A stretch of DNA of 64,000 bases from Paraburkholderia caffeinilytica (GCF_003368325.1 NZ_CP031467.1:3844001-3908000); one strand, 5' to 3'; counted from the stretch's first letter, positions 35,005 to 44,370 are shown. Notes: a model not told the origin generated them from the letters alone. Made by a program: numbers and translations.

Positions 35005-36141
35005 ATGTCCATTTCCGCCTCGCCCGCCATCAGCGACGAAGTCGCGACCTACGTAGCCAACCGCATCGGTTTCATCGAACTGGAAAGGCCGAAGGCGCTC
35101 AACGCGCTGTCGACCGGCATGATTCGCGCGATGCACGCCGCGCTCGATCAATGGCGCGAAGACCCGGACGTGCTCGCGGTGGTGGTGCGCAGCCAGCATC
35201 CGCGCGCGTTCTGCGCGGGCGGCGATATCCGCTTTCTGTACGAGTCGGCGCAGCGCGGCGATCAGGATGCGCGCGATACCTTCTTCACCGAGGAATACCG
35301 GCTCAACGATGCGATCTTCACCTACCCGAAGCCGTATATCGCCTTGATGAACGGTGTCGTGATGGGGGGCGGCATGGGGATTTCGCAGGGGGCGCATCGT
35401 ACCGGCGGTCTGCGGGTGGTGACCCACTCGACCAGGATGGCGATGCCCGAGACCCGCATCGGACTCTTTCCCGATGTCGGCGCGAGCTGGTTTCTGGCGC
35501 GCACGCCGGGCGCGCTCGGCCGCTATCTGGCGGTCACGGGCGAGACGATCGGCGCGGCAGACGCGCTCTACGCAGGTCTCGCCGACGCCTATATCGACGA
35601 TGCGGCATTGCCCGCGCTGGTCGACACCTTGCGCTCCGAACTGTTCGAACGTGGCGCGGACGTGGTGGCGTGCATCGAGCGTGAGACCGCCACCCATCGG
35701 GTCGTGCCGGAACCCGATGCTTCGCCGCTCGCGAGCACGCGTGCGTTGATCGACCGGCATTTCGCGTTGCCGGACGTGAAGCAGATTCTCGCGTCGCTTG
35801 CGCAGGAACGGGAGCGTGGCGGGGAAACCGGCGATTGGGCCGAGCAGACGATTGCCGTGTTGCGGGAACGTTCGCCGTTGTCGATGGCCGTGTCGCTGGA
35901 AGTGGTGACGCGCGCGGAGGGGTCGATGGCGGACGTGCTGCGCGGCGATCTCGACCTGACGCGCACGTGCGTCGAGCAGGGCGACACGATCGAAGGGATT
36001 CGCGCGCGCATCATCGACAAGGACAACGCGCCGCGCTGGCGTTTTGCGCGCATTGAAGACGTGAGCGCCGCCGATGTGGAGAAGATGTTCGAAAGCCCGT
36101 GGCCGGCGAACGAACACCCATTGCGCGACCTGCGCGGTTAA
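35005..36141 (+). CDS. Enoyl-CoA hydratase/isomerase family, 3-hydroxyisobutyryl-CoA hydrolase-like
   Basis: A 378-residue crotonase-fold enzyme of the ECH_2 type, longer than simple enoyl-CoA hydratases (about 260). The oxyanion-hole segments AFCAGGDIRFLYE and GVVMGGGMGISQGAHR and the catalytic-Glu region MPETRIGLFPDVGASWFL are the pattern of 3-hydroxyisobutyryl-CoA hydrolases in valine degradation. It lies 46 bp after the TetR gene, so it may be co-transcribed and acyl-CoA-linked. Another acyl-CoA hydrolase specificity cannot be excluded. Confidence 0.88.
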   Translation: MSISASPAISDEVATYVANRIGFIELERPKALNALSTGMIRAMHAALDQWREDPDVLAVVVRSQHPRAFCAGGDIRFLYESAQRGDQDARDTFFTEEYRLNDAIFTYPKPYIALMNGVVMGGGMGISQGAHRTGGLRVVTHSTRMAMPETRIGLFPDVGASWFLARTPGALGRYLAVTGETIGAADALYAGLADAYIDDAALPALVDTLRSELFERGADVVACIERETATHRVVPEPDASPLASTRALIDRHFALPDVKQILASLAQERERGGETGDWAEQTIAVLRERSPLSMAVSLEVVTRAEGSMADVLRGDLDLTRTCVEQGDTIEGIRARIIDKDNAPRWRFARIEDVSAADVEKMFESPWPANEHPLRDLRG

Positions 36142-36183
36142 GCGCGTTCGGGTTGCGACGTCAAGGCAATCGAGGCGGCAGGG

Positions 36184-36209
36184 CTATGCCAGGGCAAAGC
36201 CCGGCATAG
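36184..36209. terminator. Bulged hairpin between convergent genes
   Basis: Stem CTATGCC/GGCATAG (7 bp), then a one-base bulge and an inner GGGC/GCCC stem with an AAA loop, in the 95-bp gap between the convergent hydrolase and membrane-protein genes. No long T-run follows, so termination is likely but not certain. Confidence 0.5.
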
Positions 36210-36236
36210 TCAAACGGACACACACCGGGAGCTCGC

Positions 36237-36662
36237 TCAGTCCTCGTCCTCGCTTGCCATGAAGGCGCGCATGAACACCAGCGCGCCCCAGCCCCACATT
36301 GCATTCGCCGCGAAACCCACCGCGAGGCGCGGCAGCATGTTGCCGCTCGGCCAGATGCCGCGCAACGGATCGACCACAAACACGCTCGCCGCTGTCAACG
36401 CAAGGCCGCCGAACACGAATGCGGGCACCCACGGCGCGCGGCGCCCCGGTGCGACGCGCAACAGCCATGCCATCAGCACCGCCCAGAATGCGCTCCAGAT
36501 TGCATTCGCAATAAACTCCGGCAGTCCGAGCGGCAAAAACGGCGCGGTCGAAAAACCGGTTGGGTCGATCAGACCGGCTGCGTGCAGCAATGCCAGCGTC
36601 GATTCATGAAAGAACAGGGACGCCAGAAAACCGGCGACGAACGGCAGGATGAGTTTTTGCAT
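36237..36662 (-). CDS. Small integral membrane protein, unknown function
   Basis: A 141-residue protein with four hydrophobic segments (LILPFVAGFLASLFF; an amphipathic FIANAIWSAFWAVLMAWLL; AFVFGGLALTAASVFVV; AVGFAANAMWGWGALVFM) and an acidic end (SEDED). ATG 36662 is preferred over a GTG three codons upstream. I do not recognise a named family. It points away from the ssu operon. Confidence 0.72.
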   Translation of the reverse strand: MQKLILPFVAGFLASLFFHESTLALLHAAGLIDPTGFSTAPFLPLGLPEFIANAIWSAFWAVLMAWLLRVAPGRRAPWVPAFVFGGLALTAASVFVVDPLRGIWPSGNMLPRLAVGFAANAMWGWGALVFMRAFMASEDED

Positions 36663-37231
36663 GTATTGCACCGCGAGAGCTCAGGCGGCGCGGTTCACGC
36701 GGCCTGCAGCGGATTATTGGAAACGTGGCGCCATTATATAGAGGGGTGCCCGGCTTTCAGCGTCGATAAGGTGCAACACCCGCGCAATATCCGTATGCTT
36801 TAGCGTCGGGCTAATCACGAAAGTGGAAAACCTAAGCTCAAAAAAATCGTTCAAAAGCCGGGTCCCGATCCATAGACTGTTTCTCCATGCAGACGGTGTT
36901 TGCCGCCGTCGCCCATTTAATCGAGCGCGTCACGCGCACGTTTGGTCGAGGGAAGCCGTCGCGATGTCCTGCCTGATGCCGATCTTCAACCGCTCCATGG
37001 CGCACACGCGTTCGCGGATGCGCTGTCGGAACTAGTCCCGCAACGAGTTTCCGGTCGCAGCAGTATTTCCGTCCTTTTTTGCACCTGCATCTCCGGCTTG
37101 CATGCCGGATGGATGTGCGCGGCTAGCGGCGCGCGGCTGGCGGTGCGCGACCAGCGTGTGCGCATTCACTCGACGCATCGTCGTTACGCACGTTTCCAAT
37201 CAATCCAGTTTCGAACAAGCAGGAGCAGCAA
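36663..37231. other. 569-bp region upstream of ssuD
   Basis: It should contain the ssu promoter. I searched it by eye in all frames for an ssuE (flavoprotein) or ssuA (binding protein) remnant and found none. It is less GC-rich around 36780-36870, and a small hairpin (CCGGC/GCCGG) lies near 37094-37109. No regulatory motif is identified with confidence. Confidence 0.5.
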
Positions 37232-38392
37232 ATGAATGTGTTCTGGTTCATTCCGACTCACGGCGACAGCCGCTATCTCGGTACGTCCCAAGGCGCACGC
37301 GCAGCGGATTACGACTACTTCCAGCAGATTGCCGTCGCCGCCGATACGCTCGGCTACGAGGGCGTGCTGCTGCCGACCGGCCGTTCATGCGAAGACGCAT
37401 GGGTCGTCGCGTCGAGCCTGATTGCCGCGACCCAACGTCTGAAGTTCCTGGTGGCGATCCGGCCGGGCATTTCGTCGCCGGGTCTGGCGGCGCGCATGGC
37501 GGCAACCTTCGACCGGTTGTCGAATGGGCGCCTGCTGATCAATGTCGTGACCGGCGGCGATTCGGCTGAACTGGAAGGCGACGGCGTGTTCGTCGATCAC
37601 GACACGCGCTATGAAATCACCGACGAATTCCTGCATATCTGGCGCAAGCTGCTCACCGCCGCGCATACCAACGACGCGATCGACTTCGAGGGCAAGCATC
37701 TGACCTCGAAGGGCGGCAAGGCGCTATATCCGCCGGTGCAGAACCCGCATCCGCCGCTGTGGTTCGGCGGTTCGTCGGCGGCGGCGCACGACATCGCGGG
37801 CGATCACATCGACACGTATCTGACATGGGGTGAGCCGCCCGCGGCGGTCGCGAAGAAGATCGCCGACATTCGCGCCCGCGCCGAAGCGCGTGGCCGCAAG
37901 ATCAAGTTCGGCATTCGCCTGCACGTCATCGTGCGCGAGACCGAAGAGGAGGCATGGGCCGCCGCCGACAAGCTGATCAGCAAGCTCGACGACGACACCA
38001 TTTCCCGTGCGCAGGCTTCGTTCTCGAAGATGGATTCCGAAGGACAGCGCCGTATGGCCGCATTGCACGGCGGCAAGCGCGGCACACGCGCGGAACTCGA
38101 GGTGTATCCGCATCTGTGGGCCGGCGTCGGTCTCGTGCGCGGCGGCGCGGGGACGGCGCTGGTCGGCAATCCCGAGCAGGTGGCAGCGCTGATGAACGAG
38201 TACGCGGCGCTCGGTATCGACACGTTCATCCTGTCCGGCTATCCGCATCTCGAAGAATCGTATCGCTTCGCCGAACTGGTGTTCCCGCTGCTGCCGGGCC
38301 ATAGGAGCAAGGTCGCGGGCGGTCCGCTGTCGGGGCCGTTCGGCGAGATCGTCGGCAATAACTATCTGCCGAAGGCGGCGAGTTCGAGCTGA
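37232..38392 (+). CDS. ssuD: FMNH2-dependent alkanesulfonate monooxygenase
   Basis: A 386-residue bacterial luciferase-like enzyme that cleaves alkanesulfonates to aldehyde and sulfite under sulfur limitation. The family start [20 protein letters not shown], the active-site cysteine in [12 protein letters not shown], and [21 protein letters not shown] with the C-terminal [19 protein letters not shown] are all typical SsuD. It needs reduced FMN from SsuE, which is not encoded nearby. A GGAGCAGCAA site precedes the ATG. It is first in the ssuDCBF operon. Confidence 0.97.
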   Translation: MNVFWFIPTHGDSRYLGTSQGARAADYDYFQQIAVAADTLGYEGVLLPTGRSCEDAWVVASSLIAATQRLKFLVAIRPGISSPGLAARMAATFDRLSNGRLLINVVTGGDSAELEGDGVFVDHDTRYEITDEFLHIWRKLLTAAHTNDAIDFEGKHLTSKGGKALYPPVQNPHPPLWFGGSSAAAHDIAGDHIDTYLTWGEPPAAVAKKIADIRARAEARGRKIKFGIRLHVIVRETEEEAWAAADKLISKLDDDTISRAQASFSKMDSEGQRRMAALHGGKRGTRAELEVYPHLWAGVGLVRGGAGTALVGNPEQVAALMNEYAALGIDTFILSGYPHLEESYRFAELVFPLLPGHRSKVAGGPLSGPFGEIVGNNYLPKAASSS

Positions 38393-38447
38393 GCGTATCG
38401 CTCGGTTCGGTAAGAACGCCTACCGGTTCAGCAATGAGGAAATCATC

Positions 38448-39392
38448 ATGGCTCAATCTACTGTGAGTGCGGGACAAAGTACTCACGCCGGGACTCACAC
38501 TGACACTCACGCCGGCGCGCGCATCGACGTGAACGCGGATGTGCGTGCAAGCGCCAATGCAGGCGCGAATGCGGACCTGAAAGCCGGTGCGCGTTCAAGC
38601 GTGAGTCTTGCCGTCTTGCGCCGCGGCGGCGTGCATCTTGCGCCGTGGCTCGCGCCGCTCGCGATCCTGCTGGCGTGGGAATTCGCGGCGCGCAGCGGCA
38701 TTCTCTCGACGCGCGTGCTGCCCGAACCGCTCGCGGTCGTGAAGGCCGCGTGGTCGCTGATCCAGTCCGGTGAAATGTGGGCGGACGTCAAGGTCAGCAC
38801 GTGGCGCGCGGTGTCGGGCTTTGCGATCGGCGGCGGCATCGGACTCGTGCTCGGCCTTGCGACGGGGCTCTTCAAACCCGCCGAAATCGCGCTCGATTCG
38901 ACGGTGCAGATGATCCGCAACATTCCCGCGCTGGCGATGATTCCGCTCGTGATTCTGTGGTTCGGCATCGAGGAAGAAGCGAAGGTCTTTCTCGTCGCGC
39001 TGGGCGTGTTTTTCCCGGTCTACGTAAACACGTTTCACGGCATCCGCTCGGTGGATGCCAATCTGATCGAGATGGCGCGCAGTTACGGCGTGAAGGGTTT
39101 CGCGCTGTATCGGCATGTGATTTTGCCGGGGGCGTTGCCGTCGATTCTGGTCGGCGTGCGTTTCGCGTTCGGGCTGATGTGGGTCACGCTGATCGTCGCC
39201 GAAACCATTTCCGCGCAGTCGGGCATCGGCTACATGACGATGAACGCACGCGAATTCCTGCAAACCGATGTGGTGGTGGTCGGCATTCTGTTGTACGCGG
39301 CGCTCGGCAAACTCGCCGACGTGCTGGCCAAGAGTCTCGAGCGCGTGTCGCTGCGCTGGCATCCCGCCTATCAACGAGGAGCGAAACCATGA
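38448..39392 (+). CDS. ssuC: Aliphatic sulfonate ABC transporter permease, unusual N-terminus
   Basis: A 314-residue permease. Residues from about 63 on match SsuC/Tau[39 protein letters not shown] and the cytoplasmic coupling loop [22 protein letters not shown]. The first 50 residues are a repetitive His/Thr/Ala/Asn/Asp-rich stretch ([27 protein letters not shown]) not expected in the family, probably disordered cytoplasmic sequence. Its stop overlaps ssuB (ATGA). Confidence 0.94.
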   Translation: MAQSTVSAGQSTHAGTHTDTHAGARIDVNADVRASANAGANADLKAGARSSVSLAVLRRGGVHLAPWLAPLAILLAWEFAARSGILSTRVLPEPLAVVKAAWSLIQSGEMWADVKVSTWRAVSGFAIGGGIGLVLGLATGLFKPAEIALDSTVQMIRNIPALAMIPLVILWFGIEEEAKVFLVALGVFFPVYVNTFHGIRSVDANLIEMARSYGVKGFALYRHVILPGALPSILVGVRFAFGLMWVTLIVAETISAQSGIGYMTMNAREFLQTDVVVVGILLYAALGKLADVLAKSLERVSLRWHPAYQRGAKP

Positions 39393-40390
39393 GCGCAACG
39401 ACATTGTCGGCGTCGTTCGGCGGCATCGCGGGCAGCGATCTCGAAGCCGAATTGACCCAACCGCGCACCGTCGATCACGACGCGGACGAGACTGCCGGCC
39501 TGGGCCGTGCGGATTCGGCGCACGCTCACCCGCGCGTGGGCGTTGCGCCTGCAGCGGCCGGTACATCGGCGCGCAACGACGCACGCCGCTCCGCGGATTT
39601 TTCGGTCGAGTTGCGCGGCATCGGCAAACAGTATGGCGAGCGCAAGGTGCTGTCCGACTTCGATCTGTCGATCGAGCGCGGCAGTTTTGTGGCGATCGTC
39701 GGCCGCAGCGGCTGCGGGAAATCGACGTTGCTGCGCCTGATCGCGGGTCTGGAGAAGGCCACGTCGGGGGTGCTCGACAAGCGCGCCGAAGACGGCCAGC
39801 CGCTCGATACCCGCATCATGTTCCAGGACGCGCGGCTCCTGCCCTGGAAGAGCGTGCTGCAAAACGTGATGCTCGGCCTCGGCCGCAGCGCCCGTGATGA
39901 TGCACGCGCCGTGCTTGCCGAAGTCGGCTTGCTGGAACGCGCCAACGACTGGCCCGCGCAGCTCTCCGGCGGTCAGCGTCAGCGTGTGGCGCTGGCGCGC
40001 GCGCTGGTGCATCGGCCGCAATTGCTGCTGCTGGACGAGCCGCTCGGTGCGCTCGATGCCTTGACCCGCATCGAAATGCACGCGCTGATCGAACGCCTGT
40101 GGCGCGAACATCAATTTACCGCGCTGCTGGTCACGCACGACGTTCATGAAGCCGTCGCGCTCGGCGACCGCATTCTGCTGATCGAAGAAGGGCGCATTGC
40201 GCTCGATCAGCCAGTGCCGCTTGCGCGCCCGCGGGCGCGTGCCTCGGCCGGTTTTGCCGCGCTGGAAGAACATGTGTTGCAACGCGTACTGAAGACCGCG
40301 CCGAACGACGACGCGCAGTCCCATCGCGCTTACGACGCACGTGACGAGGGCCGCCTCACGCGGCCGACAGACGTCCGCTGGGCCGTCTGA
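39389..40390 (+). CDS. ssuB: Aliphatic sulfonate ABC transporter ATP-binding protein
   Basis: A 333-residue ATPase. Walker A is GRSGCGKST (105-113), the Q-loop [13 protein letters not shown] is typical of SsuB/TauB, the signature is [15 protein letters not shown], and Walker B is [12 protein letters not shown]. About 70 residues precede the ABC domain, where SsuB normally has about 5-15, and about 40 follow it. ATG 39389 has GAGGAG upstream and overlaps the ssuC stop. It energises sulfonate import through SsuC. Confidence 0.95.
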   Translation: MSATTLSASFGGIAGSDLEAELTQPRTVDHDADETAGLGRADSAHAHPRVGVAPAAAGTSARNDARRSADFSVELRGIGKQYGERKVLSDFDLSIERGSFVAIVGRSGCGKSTLLRLIAGLEKATSGVLDKRAEDGQPLDTRIMFQDARLLPWKSVLQNVMLGLGRSARDDARAVLAEVGLLERANDWPAQLSGGQRQRVALARALVHRPQLLLLDEPLGALDALTRIEMHALIERLWREHQFTALLVTHDVHEAVALGDRILLIEEGRIALDQPVPLARPRARASAGFAALEEHVLQRVLKTAPNDDAQSHRAYDARDEGRLTRPTDVRWAV

Positions 40391-40437
40391 CATCCCTTGA
40401 CTGATCGTTTTCAATCGCTTTTCTGGAGTCACTCGAC

Positions 40438-40653
40438 ATGAGCATTTCCGCAATCAACGTACGCAATCAGTTCAAAGGCAAGGTCAAGGAAATCATCCGC
40501 GGCTCCGTGGTATCCGAAGTCGATGTGGAGACGCCGTTCGGCATTGTTACCTCGGTGATCACCACGCGTTCGGTCGACGAACTCGACCTGAAGGTCGGCT
40601 CGGAAGTGGTCGCGCTGGTGAAGTCGACGGAGGTGTCGATCGCGCGTCTGTAA
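40438..40653 (+). CDS. ssuF: Molbindin-like (TOBE/Mop) protein of the ssu operon
   Basis: A 71-residue single Mop domain: NVRNQFKGKVKEIIRGSVVSEV followed by VITTRSVDELDLKVGSEV and ALVKSTEVSIARL. In Pseudomonas ssuF has the same position and is required for growth on sulfonates. The exact role of this molybdate- or oxyanion-binding fold is unclear. It is the last gene of ssuDCBF. Confidence 0.92.
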   Translation: MSISAINVRNQFKGKVKEIIRGSVVSEVDVETPFGIVTSVITTRSVDELDLKVGSEVVALVKSTEVSIARL

Positions 40654-40712
40654 GCGCGCGGTTGCACGGTTCGCGCGGGTTCGCACGGTTCGCACCGTCG
40701 CGCGTGTCGACG

Positions 40713-40988
40713 CTATTTCGCGTTGGCGCCGCTGGCGGGCGGCTCGTGCATTATCCTGTCGTTGGCCGGCTCGCGCGGACGCTTGATCGGCATAGTGTCG
40801 GGGTTGCTCGAACCATTGGAACCGGGAGCCGCCTCGGGCGGCTTTACCATCGATGCGCCGCTATCGCGCGGCGCCGCTTGCGTCTTGAGCGTCGGCTGCG
40901 ACGTTTGTGCGAACGTCATCGTGCCGACTGTGCCGCACATCGCGAACACGACGCTCGCTGTCAGCGCGGCCATTCTGTTCTGCGCCAT
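40713..40988 (-). CDS. Small secreted proline-rich protein
   Basis: 91 residues. A signal peptide (about 1-28, ending TMTFAQT) precedes a Pro/Ser/Ala-rich mature part with no cysteines (PEAAPGSNGSSNPDTMPIKR). A strong AGGAGG site lies at good spacing before ATG 40988. It is convergent with ssuF. No family is recognised; it is likely periplasmic. Confidence 0.7.
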   Translation of the reverse strand: MAQNRMAALTASVVFAMCGTVGTMTFAQTSQPTLKTQAAPRDSGASMVKPPEAAPGSNGSSNPDTMPIKRPREPANDRIMHEPPASGANAK

Positions 40989-41127
40989 CTCGTCCTCCTT
41001 CCGAAGCCGCTCGGTGGATTTGCTGCCGTCACACAACGTACGGTGCGCAACGCGCATGCCTCGACGCGCCCCTGCGTAAGGCCGCGAAACTTGCTACGAT
41101 GAACTCAGCACCACGACGGAGACGGCC

Positions 41128-41325
41128 ATGTCGAAGTCATTGAGTCCGGAAGCGGTTGAAGCATTACGGCGCCTGAACGATGCCGGCGTCGGACAGCCCA
41201 TGCCGAAGTTTGAGCAATCCGTCACGGCGGAGTTGCTGGCGAGTGGGCTCGCCGCCGAAGCGAGCGGCGGCGACGTCGAGATCACCTGCAGCGGCCGGCA
41301 GTACCTTTCTGGCGATTGCGACTGA
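41128..41325 (+). CDS. Small hypothetical protein
   Basis: 65 residues, acidic, soluble (SPEAVEALRRLNDAGVGQPM). GGAGA lies six bases before ATG 41128. No family is recognised. A similar small gene follows 156 bp downstream on the same strand. Confidence 0.5.
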   Translation: MSKSLSPEAVEALRRLNDAGVGQPMPKFEQSVTAELLASGLAAEASGGDVEITCSGRQYLSGDCD

Positions 41326-41481
41326 TCGTCTGGCGAGGGCGGGCCAGGGCATGCTCCGAGCCGCAACGACGGCCCGGTGGATAGGTACGGCCGCCGACAA
41401 TCTCGTCAAGGGCATGTCAAGGGCTAATCAAGGGCACGTCAATGACACATCAAGGACGCACAAGACACCAAGGAGGCGATC

Positions 41482-41724
41482 ATGGAGCCGAAAGGCCTCG
41501 ACATGGGCGACTACCAGGAGCGCTATCAGGACTACGACATTGAAGTCGCGGTCGAGCAGGTGCTCACCGGCGTCAAGGCGCATTTTCGGGTGTTGCGCAA
41601 CGATGCGGTGGTGCTCGACTGGCGACTCGTGCACATCGACACGCTATGGTCCACCGAGCATGCCGCAGCAGAGGCGGGCTTCAGGGCGGCGCGCGAAACG
41701 ATCGATGCCGACTCCGCCGCTTAG
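41482..41724 (+). CDS. Small hypothetical protein
   Basis: 80 residues, soluble: MGDYQERYQDYDIEVAVEQV at the start, then a strand-rich core (FRVLRNDAVVLDWRLVHID) and a helical end. AAGGAGG lies seven bases before the ATG, which supports translation. The amino-acid pattern resembles small CV_2116/DUF-type domains, but I cannot name a family. Confidence 0.6.
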   Translation: MEPKGLDMGDYQERYQDYDIEVAVEQVLTGVKAHFRVLRNDAVVLDWRLVHIDTLWSTEHAAAEAGFRAARETIDADSAA

Positions 41725-41904
41725 CCACAAGCGCGTGAGCCGCCAGGCGCATTCGATAAGCTGACGAACTTTTGCCTTGCAGGAGACCGCTGCGTATCCG
41801 CTGGCTGGATTCCGATCATCCGTATCGCCGAAAGAGGAGATGCGCGGGGCGTGATGTGGCGGTGGCAGAAGCTTGATGCCGCGAGCGTGGCCACCGCGTA
41901 AACG

Positions 41905-41974
41905 GAACTGGGCGCCGGCATGCATTGTTGCGTGCGCGGCGCCCAGTTCGGCTGCCGTCTTGTGGACGGCAGCC
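41905..41974 (-). terminator. Tandem hairpins downstream of the DUF4148 gene
   Basis: Two perfect stems: 10 bp (41950-41959 with 41965-41974, 5-base loop) and 12 bp (41905-41916 with 41938-41949, 21-base loop). They start 16 bp after the stop of the minus-strand DUF4148 gene. No T-run follows either stem, so mRNA stabilisation is an alternative to termination. Confidence 0.6.
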
Positions 41975-41989
41975 TTCAACGACGACAGA

Positions 41990-42259
41990 TTAGTGGCCGA
42001 AGAAAACCGATTGCGGGCCCGACGCAGCCGGTGCACGCGTACCCGATTGCGACGACACGTTGTTCACGCCGCCGTATGCGTTCGACTCGGCATTGGCGCG
42101 TTCAGCCGCGACGGTTTGCGCGTTCTGGCCTTGTTGCGAAGCCGGTGCGCCGACCGACGGACGGTAGAACGGTGCCGGGCCGTAGCCGCTAGCGAATGCG
42201 GGGGCAGCGATCGAGGCAGAAACAGCAACCAGCAGGGCGGCGATAAGCTTGGTCTTCAT
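41990..42259 (-). CDS. DUF4148-like small secreted protein
   Basis: 89 residues. A signal peptide (MKTKLIAALLVAVSASIAAPAFAS) is followed by a Gln/Asn/Ala-rich mature part with QNAQTVAAERANAESNAYGG, the pattern of the DUF4148 proteins that are numerous in Burkholderiaceae. It is predicted to be periplasmic with unknown function. ATG 42259 starts the signal peptide; an upstream in-frame start adds only basic residues. The 3' side holds two strong hairpins. Confidence 0.8.
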   Translation of the reverse strand: MKTKLIAALLVAVSASIAAPAFASGYGPAPFYRPSVGAPASQQGQNAQTVAAERANAESNAYGGVNNVSSQSGTRAPAASGPQSVFFGH

Positions 42260-42570
42260 GGTGTGACTCCGATAACGTTTCGATTTCATTTCAGGAAGGC
42301 GTCGCAGGAGCCGGTGAGGTGTGTCTGCAACGTCGATGGAAGGCAGTGTATACCCCTACTATCAAGAATTTGTACCGATAATCTGAAATTACTATTCTCG
42401 CCACTGAAATAATCGGCCGGAGGGTTATGCGACGGGCGTCAGCGGTGGTCCGACCCCGTCGGCCAAGCGGTTTTGGCGCTGAAAGAGCTAGGTGGGAGGG
42501 CGGCTAACAGCCTCTCCCGATACTCGCGGGCTTTGTGTTTTTCTTGAAGCAGTCCCACTGGAGAACCGTA
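42260..42570. other. Intergenic region between DUF4148 gene and hicB-like gene
   Basis: Divergent promoter region of 311 bp with an AT-rich segment near 42345-42410 likely to serve the DUF4148 gene. I looked here for a hicA toxin gene, which normally precedes hicB, and found no matching frame. Confidence 0.5.
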
Positions 42571-42990
42571 ATGTTGTCGTACCCCATCGAGCTGACGCCG
42601 GATTCTAACGGCACGCTCCTCGTCACGTTCCCGGACGTGCCCGAAGCGATCACCGTTGGAGAGAACGAAGATGATGCAGAGGTGCAAGCCCTCGACGCAC
42701 TGGAGGCCGCACTTGAGATCTACTTTTCGGAGAAGCGGCTCATTCCTTTGCCGTCGAAGGCAAAGCGCGGCCAGCGTGTCGTCACGCTTCCTGCTCTCGT
42801 CACCTCGAAAGTCCTGCTTGCAAACGAAATGCTGCAGCAGAACGTGCGTAAGGCGGAATTGGCGCGTCGACTGAAGGTCAACCAGGTGCAGGTCGATCGG
42901 CTTTTGAATTTCCGCCATTCATCGAGGATCGAGATGGTCGAGTCGGCGTTTGCCGTTCTTGGCAGGCGTCTGGAGGTGCGGCTGGTTTGA
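42571..42990 (+). CDS. HicB-like antitoxin with C-terminal HTH, no adjacent HicA
   Basis: 139 residues. The N-terminal half has the partial RNase H-like HicB fold: MLSYPIELTPDSNGTLLVTFPD, then GENEDDAEVQALDALEAALE. The C-terminal half is a DNA-binding helix-turn-helix: LANEMLQQNVRKAELARRLKVNQVQVDRLL. HicB antitoxins neutralise the HicA mRNA-interferase and repress the operon. No hicA is found on either side, so this looks like an orphan regulator or the remnant of a module. A long inverted repeat follows the stop. Confidence 0.85.
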   Translation: MLSYPIELTPDSNGTLLVTFPDVPEAITVGENEDDAEVQALDALEAALEIYFSEKRLIPLPSKAKRGQRVVTLPALVTSKVLLANEMLQQNVRKAELARRLKVNQVQVDRLLNFRHSSRIEMVESAFAVLGRRLEVRLV

Positions 42991-43002
42991 TCCGCTTGTT
43001 CT

Positions 43003-43046
43003 TTCCCAATTGAAAACCTCGCTTCGGCGAGGTTTTCAATTGGGAA
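43003..43046. terminator. Long inverted repeat after the hicB-like gene
   Basis: A perfect stem of about 20 bp around a TTCG tetraloop (43023-43026), beginning 12 bases after the stop codon. The tetraloop and length make a very stable hairpin, but a T-run does not directly follow, so termination is probable rather than certain. Confidence 0.65.
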
Positions 43047-43091
43047 GTTTGCGCAACAGAGTGCGCGTCGCAGTGCGGTGGATCGCGATGC

Positions 43092-43129
43092 AAAAACAAA
43101 AAACGGCGTTGTGATTTCTCACAACGCCG
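43092..43129 (-). terminator. Intrinsic terminator of tRNA-His
   Basis: A perfect 11-bp stem (43104-43114 with 43119-43129) with a 4-base loop and a minus-strand T-rich tail (positions 43092-43103), 43 bp downstream of the tRNA 3' end. Confidence 0.88.
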
Positions 43130-43171
43130 CTTCGTAAAACTTTCGCCAAACTTTTTACTGCCTGAATTCTT

Positions 43172-43247
43172 TGGGGTGGCTGATGGGGCTCGAACCCACG
43201 ACAACAGGAATCACAATCCTGGACTCTACCAACTGAGCTACAGCCAC
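43172..43247 (-). tRNA. tRNA-His (GUG)
   Basis: A 76-base cloverleaf with an encoded CCA and anticodon GUG within AUUGUGAU. The base before the 5' end (complement of 43248) is G, able to supply the G-1 needed for histidine identity opposite discriminator C73. It lies downstream of dusA on the same strand and has its own terminator. Confidence 0.97.
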
Positions 43248-43350
43248 CACTGACATCTGCTTGACTTGCTAAGCAACTCGTTGCTGAGAAACTTGGCTCG
43301 TCGATGAAGAAACGAGATTATACGAACAAGAATCCCGTTTGCCTAGTCCT

Positions 43351-44370
43351 TTATTCAAAAATTTCGACAGGCTCACGCAGATGCTGTCTTGCCTCGTCGA
43401 AGATGGTCAGATCGCGCGCCGCCAGGCGCTTGCTATCGGACAACACGCGACGCCATCCCCGTGCACCGGCCTCACCGCGATAGAGGCCGAGCGCATGGCG
43501 CGTGATTGCACCGAGGTACGTGCCGCGCGCCATTTCAGCCGCGCAATATTCGATCAGCTTCGCCTCGACCTGCTCGCGTGTGAGCGGTGCATCAGTTGAG
43601 CCATAGAAGCGCGCATCGACTTCGGCGAGCACATAGGGGTTGTGATACGCCTCGCGCCCGAGCATCACGCCATCGACGTGCTGAAGATGCGTTTCCACCT
43701 CATCGAGCGTCTTGATGCCGCCATTGATGATGATCTCCAGATGCGGGAAGTCGCGCTTCAACTGATACGCGTAGTCGTACTTGAGCGGAGGAATCTCGCG
43801 GTTCTCTTTCGGGCTCAAACCTTTGAGAATCGCATTGCGCGCGTGCACGACGAACACGTTGCAACCGGCGTCCGCGATCGTGCCGACGAAGTCGCGCACA
43901 AAGCCATAGTCTTCGACCGCATCGACGCCAATTCGATGCTTGACCGTGACCGGCACGGAGACCGCGTCGCGCATTGCCTTCACGCAGTCAGCGACGAGTT
44001 GCGGTTCGTTCATCAGGCACGCGCCGAACGCGCCGCGCTGCACGCGCTCGGACGGACAACCGCAGTTCAGATTGATCTCGTCATAGCCCCATTGCTCACC
44101 GAGCCTGGCCGAGCGCGCGAGGTCGTCGGGCTCACTGCCGCCGAGTTGCAACGCGACCGGCGCTTCTTCGGGCGTAAACGCCAGATGGCGCGGCACGTCG
44201 CCGTGCAGCAACGCGCCGGTGGTGACCATTTCGGTGTAAAGCCACGCATGACGCGATATCACACGATGCAGCGAGCGGCAGTGGCGATCGGTCCAGTCCA
44301 TCATGGGCGCGACGGAAACGCGGCGTGGACTGGGAGTTTGAACTGAAGACATGGGGCGGCCGAACGGCAT
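43351..44370 (-). CDS. dusA: tRNA-dihydrouridine(20/20a) synthase
   Basis: A 339-residue flavoenzyme that reduces U20/U20a in the tRNA D-loop. It opens VSVAPMMDWTDRHCR, which binds FMN. The catalytic cysteine is in INLNCGCPSERVQRGAFG, and the DusA-type HARNAILKGLSPKENREIPPL and NGGIKTLDEVETHL follow. The C-terminal helical domain is present. The ATG at 44370 or 44352 is possible. tRNA-His lies 103 bp downstream on the same strand. Confidence 0.96.
   Translation of the reverse strand: MPFGRPMSSVQTPSPRRVSVAPMMDWTDRHCRSLHRVISRHAWLYTEMVTTGALLHGDVPRHLAFTPEEAPVALQLGGSEPDDLARSARLGEQWGYDEINLNCGCPSERVQRGAFGACLMNEPQLVADCVKAMRDAVSVPVTVKHRIGVDAVEDYGFVRDFVGTIADAGCNVFVVHARNAILKGLSPKENREIPPLKYDYAYQLKRDFPHLEIIINGGIKTLDEVETHLQHVDGVMLGREAYHNPYVLAEVDARFYGSTDAPLTREQVEAKLIEYCAAEMARGTYLGAITRHALGLYRGEAGARGWRRVLSDSKRLAARDLTIFDEARQHLREPVEIFE

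Noticed and set aside
36663..37231. Possible ssuE or ssuA remnant upstream of ssuD
   Set aside because: Translations in all frames show no segment resembling the flavoprotein or the periplasmic receptor.
42420..42570. Possible hicA toxin remnant before the hicB-like gene
   Set aside because: No frame shows the conserved GSHHQ-type double-stranded RNA-binding pattern of HicA.
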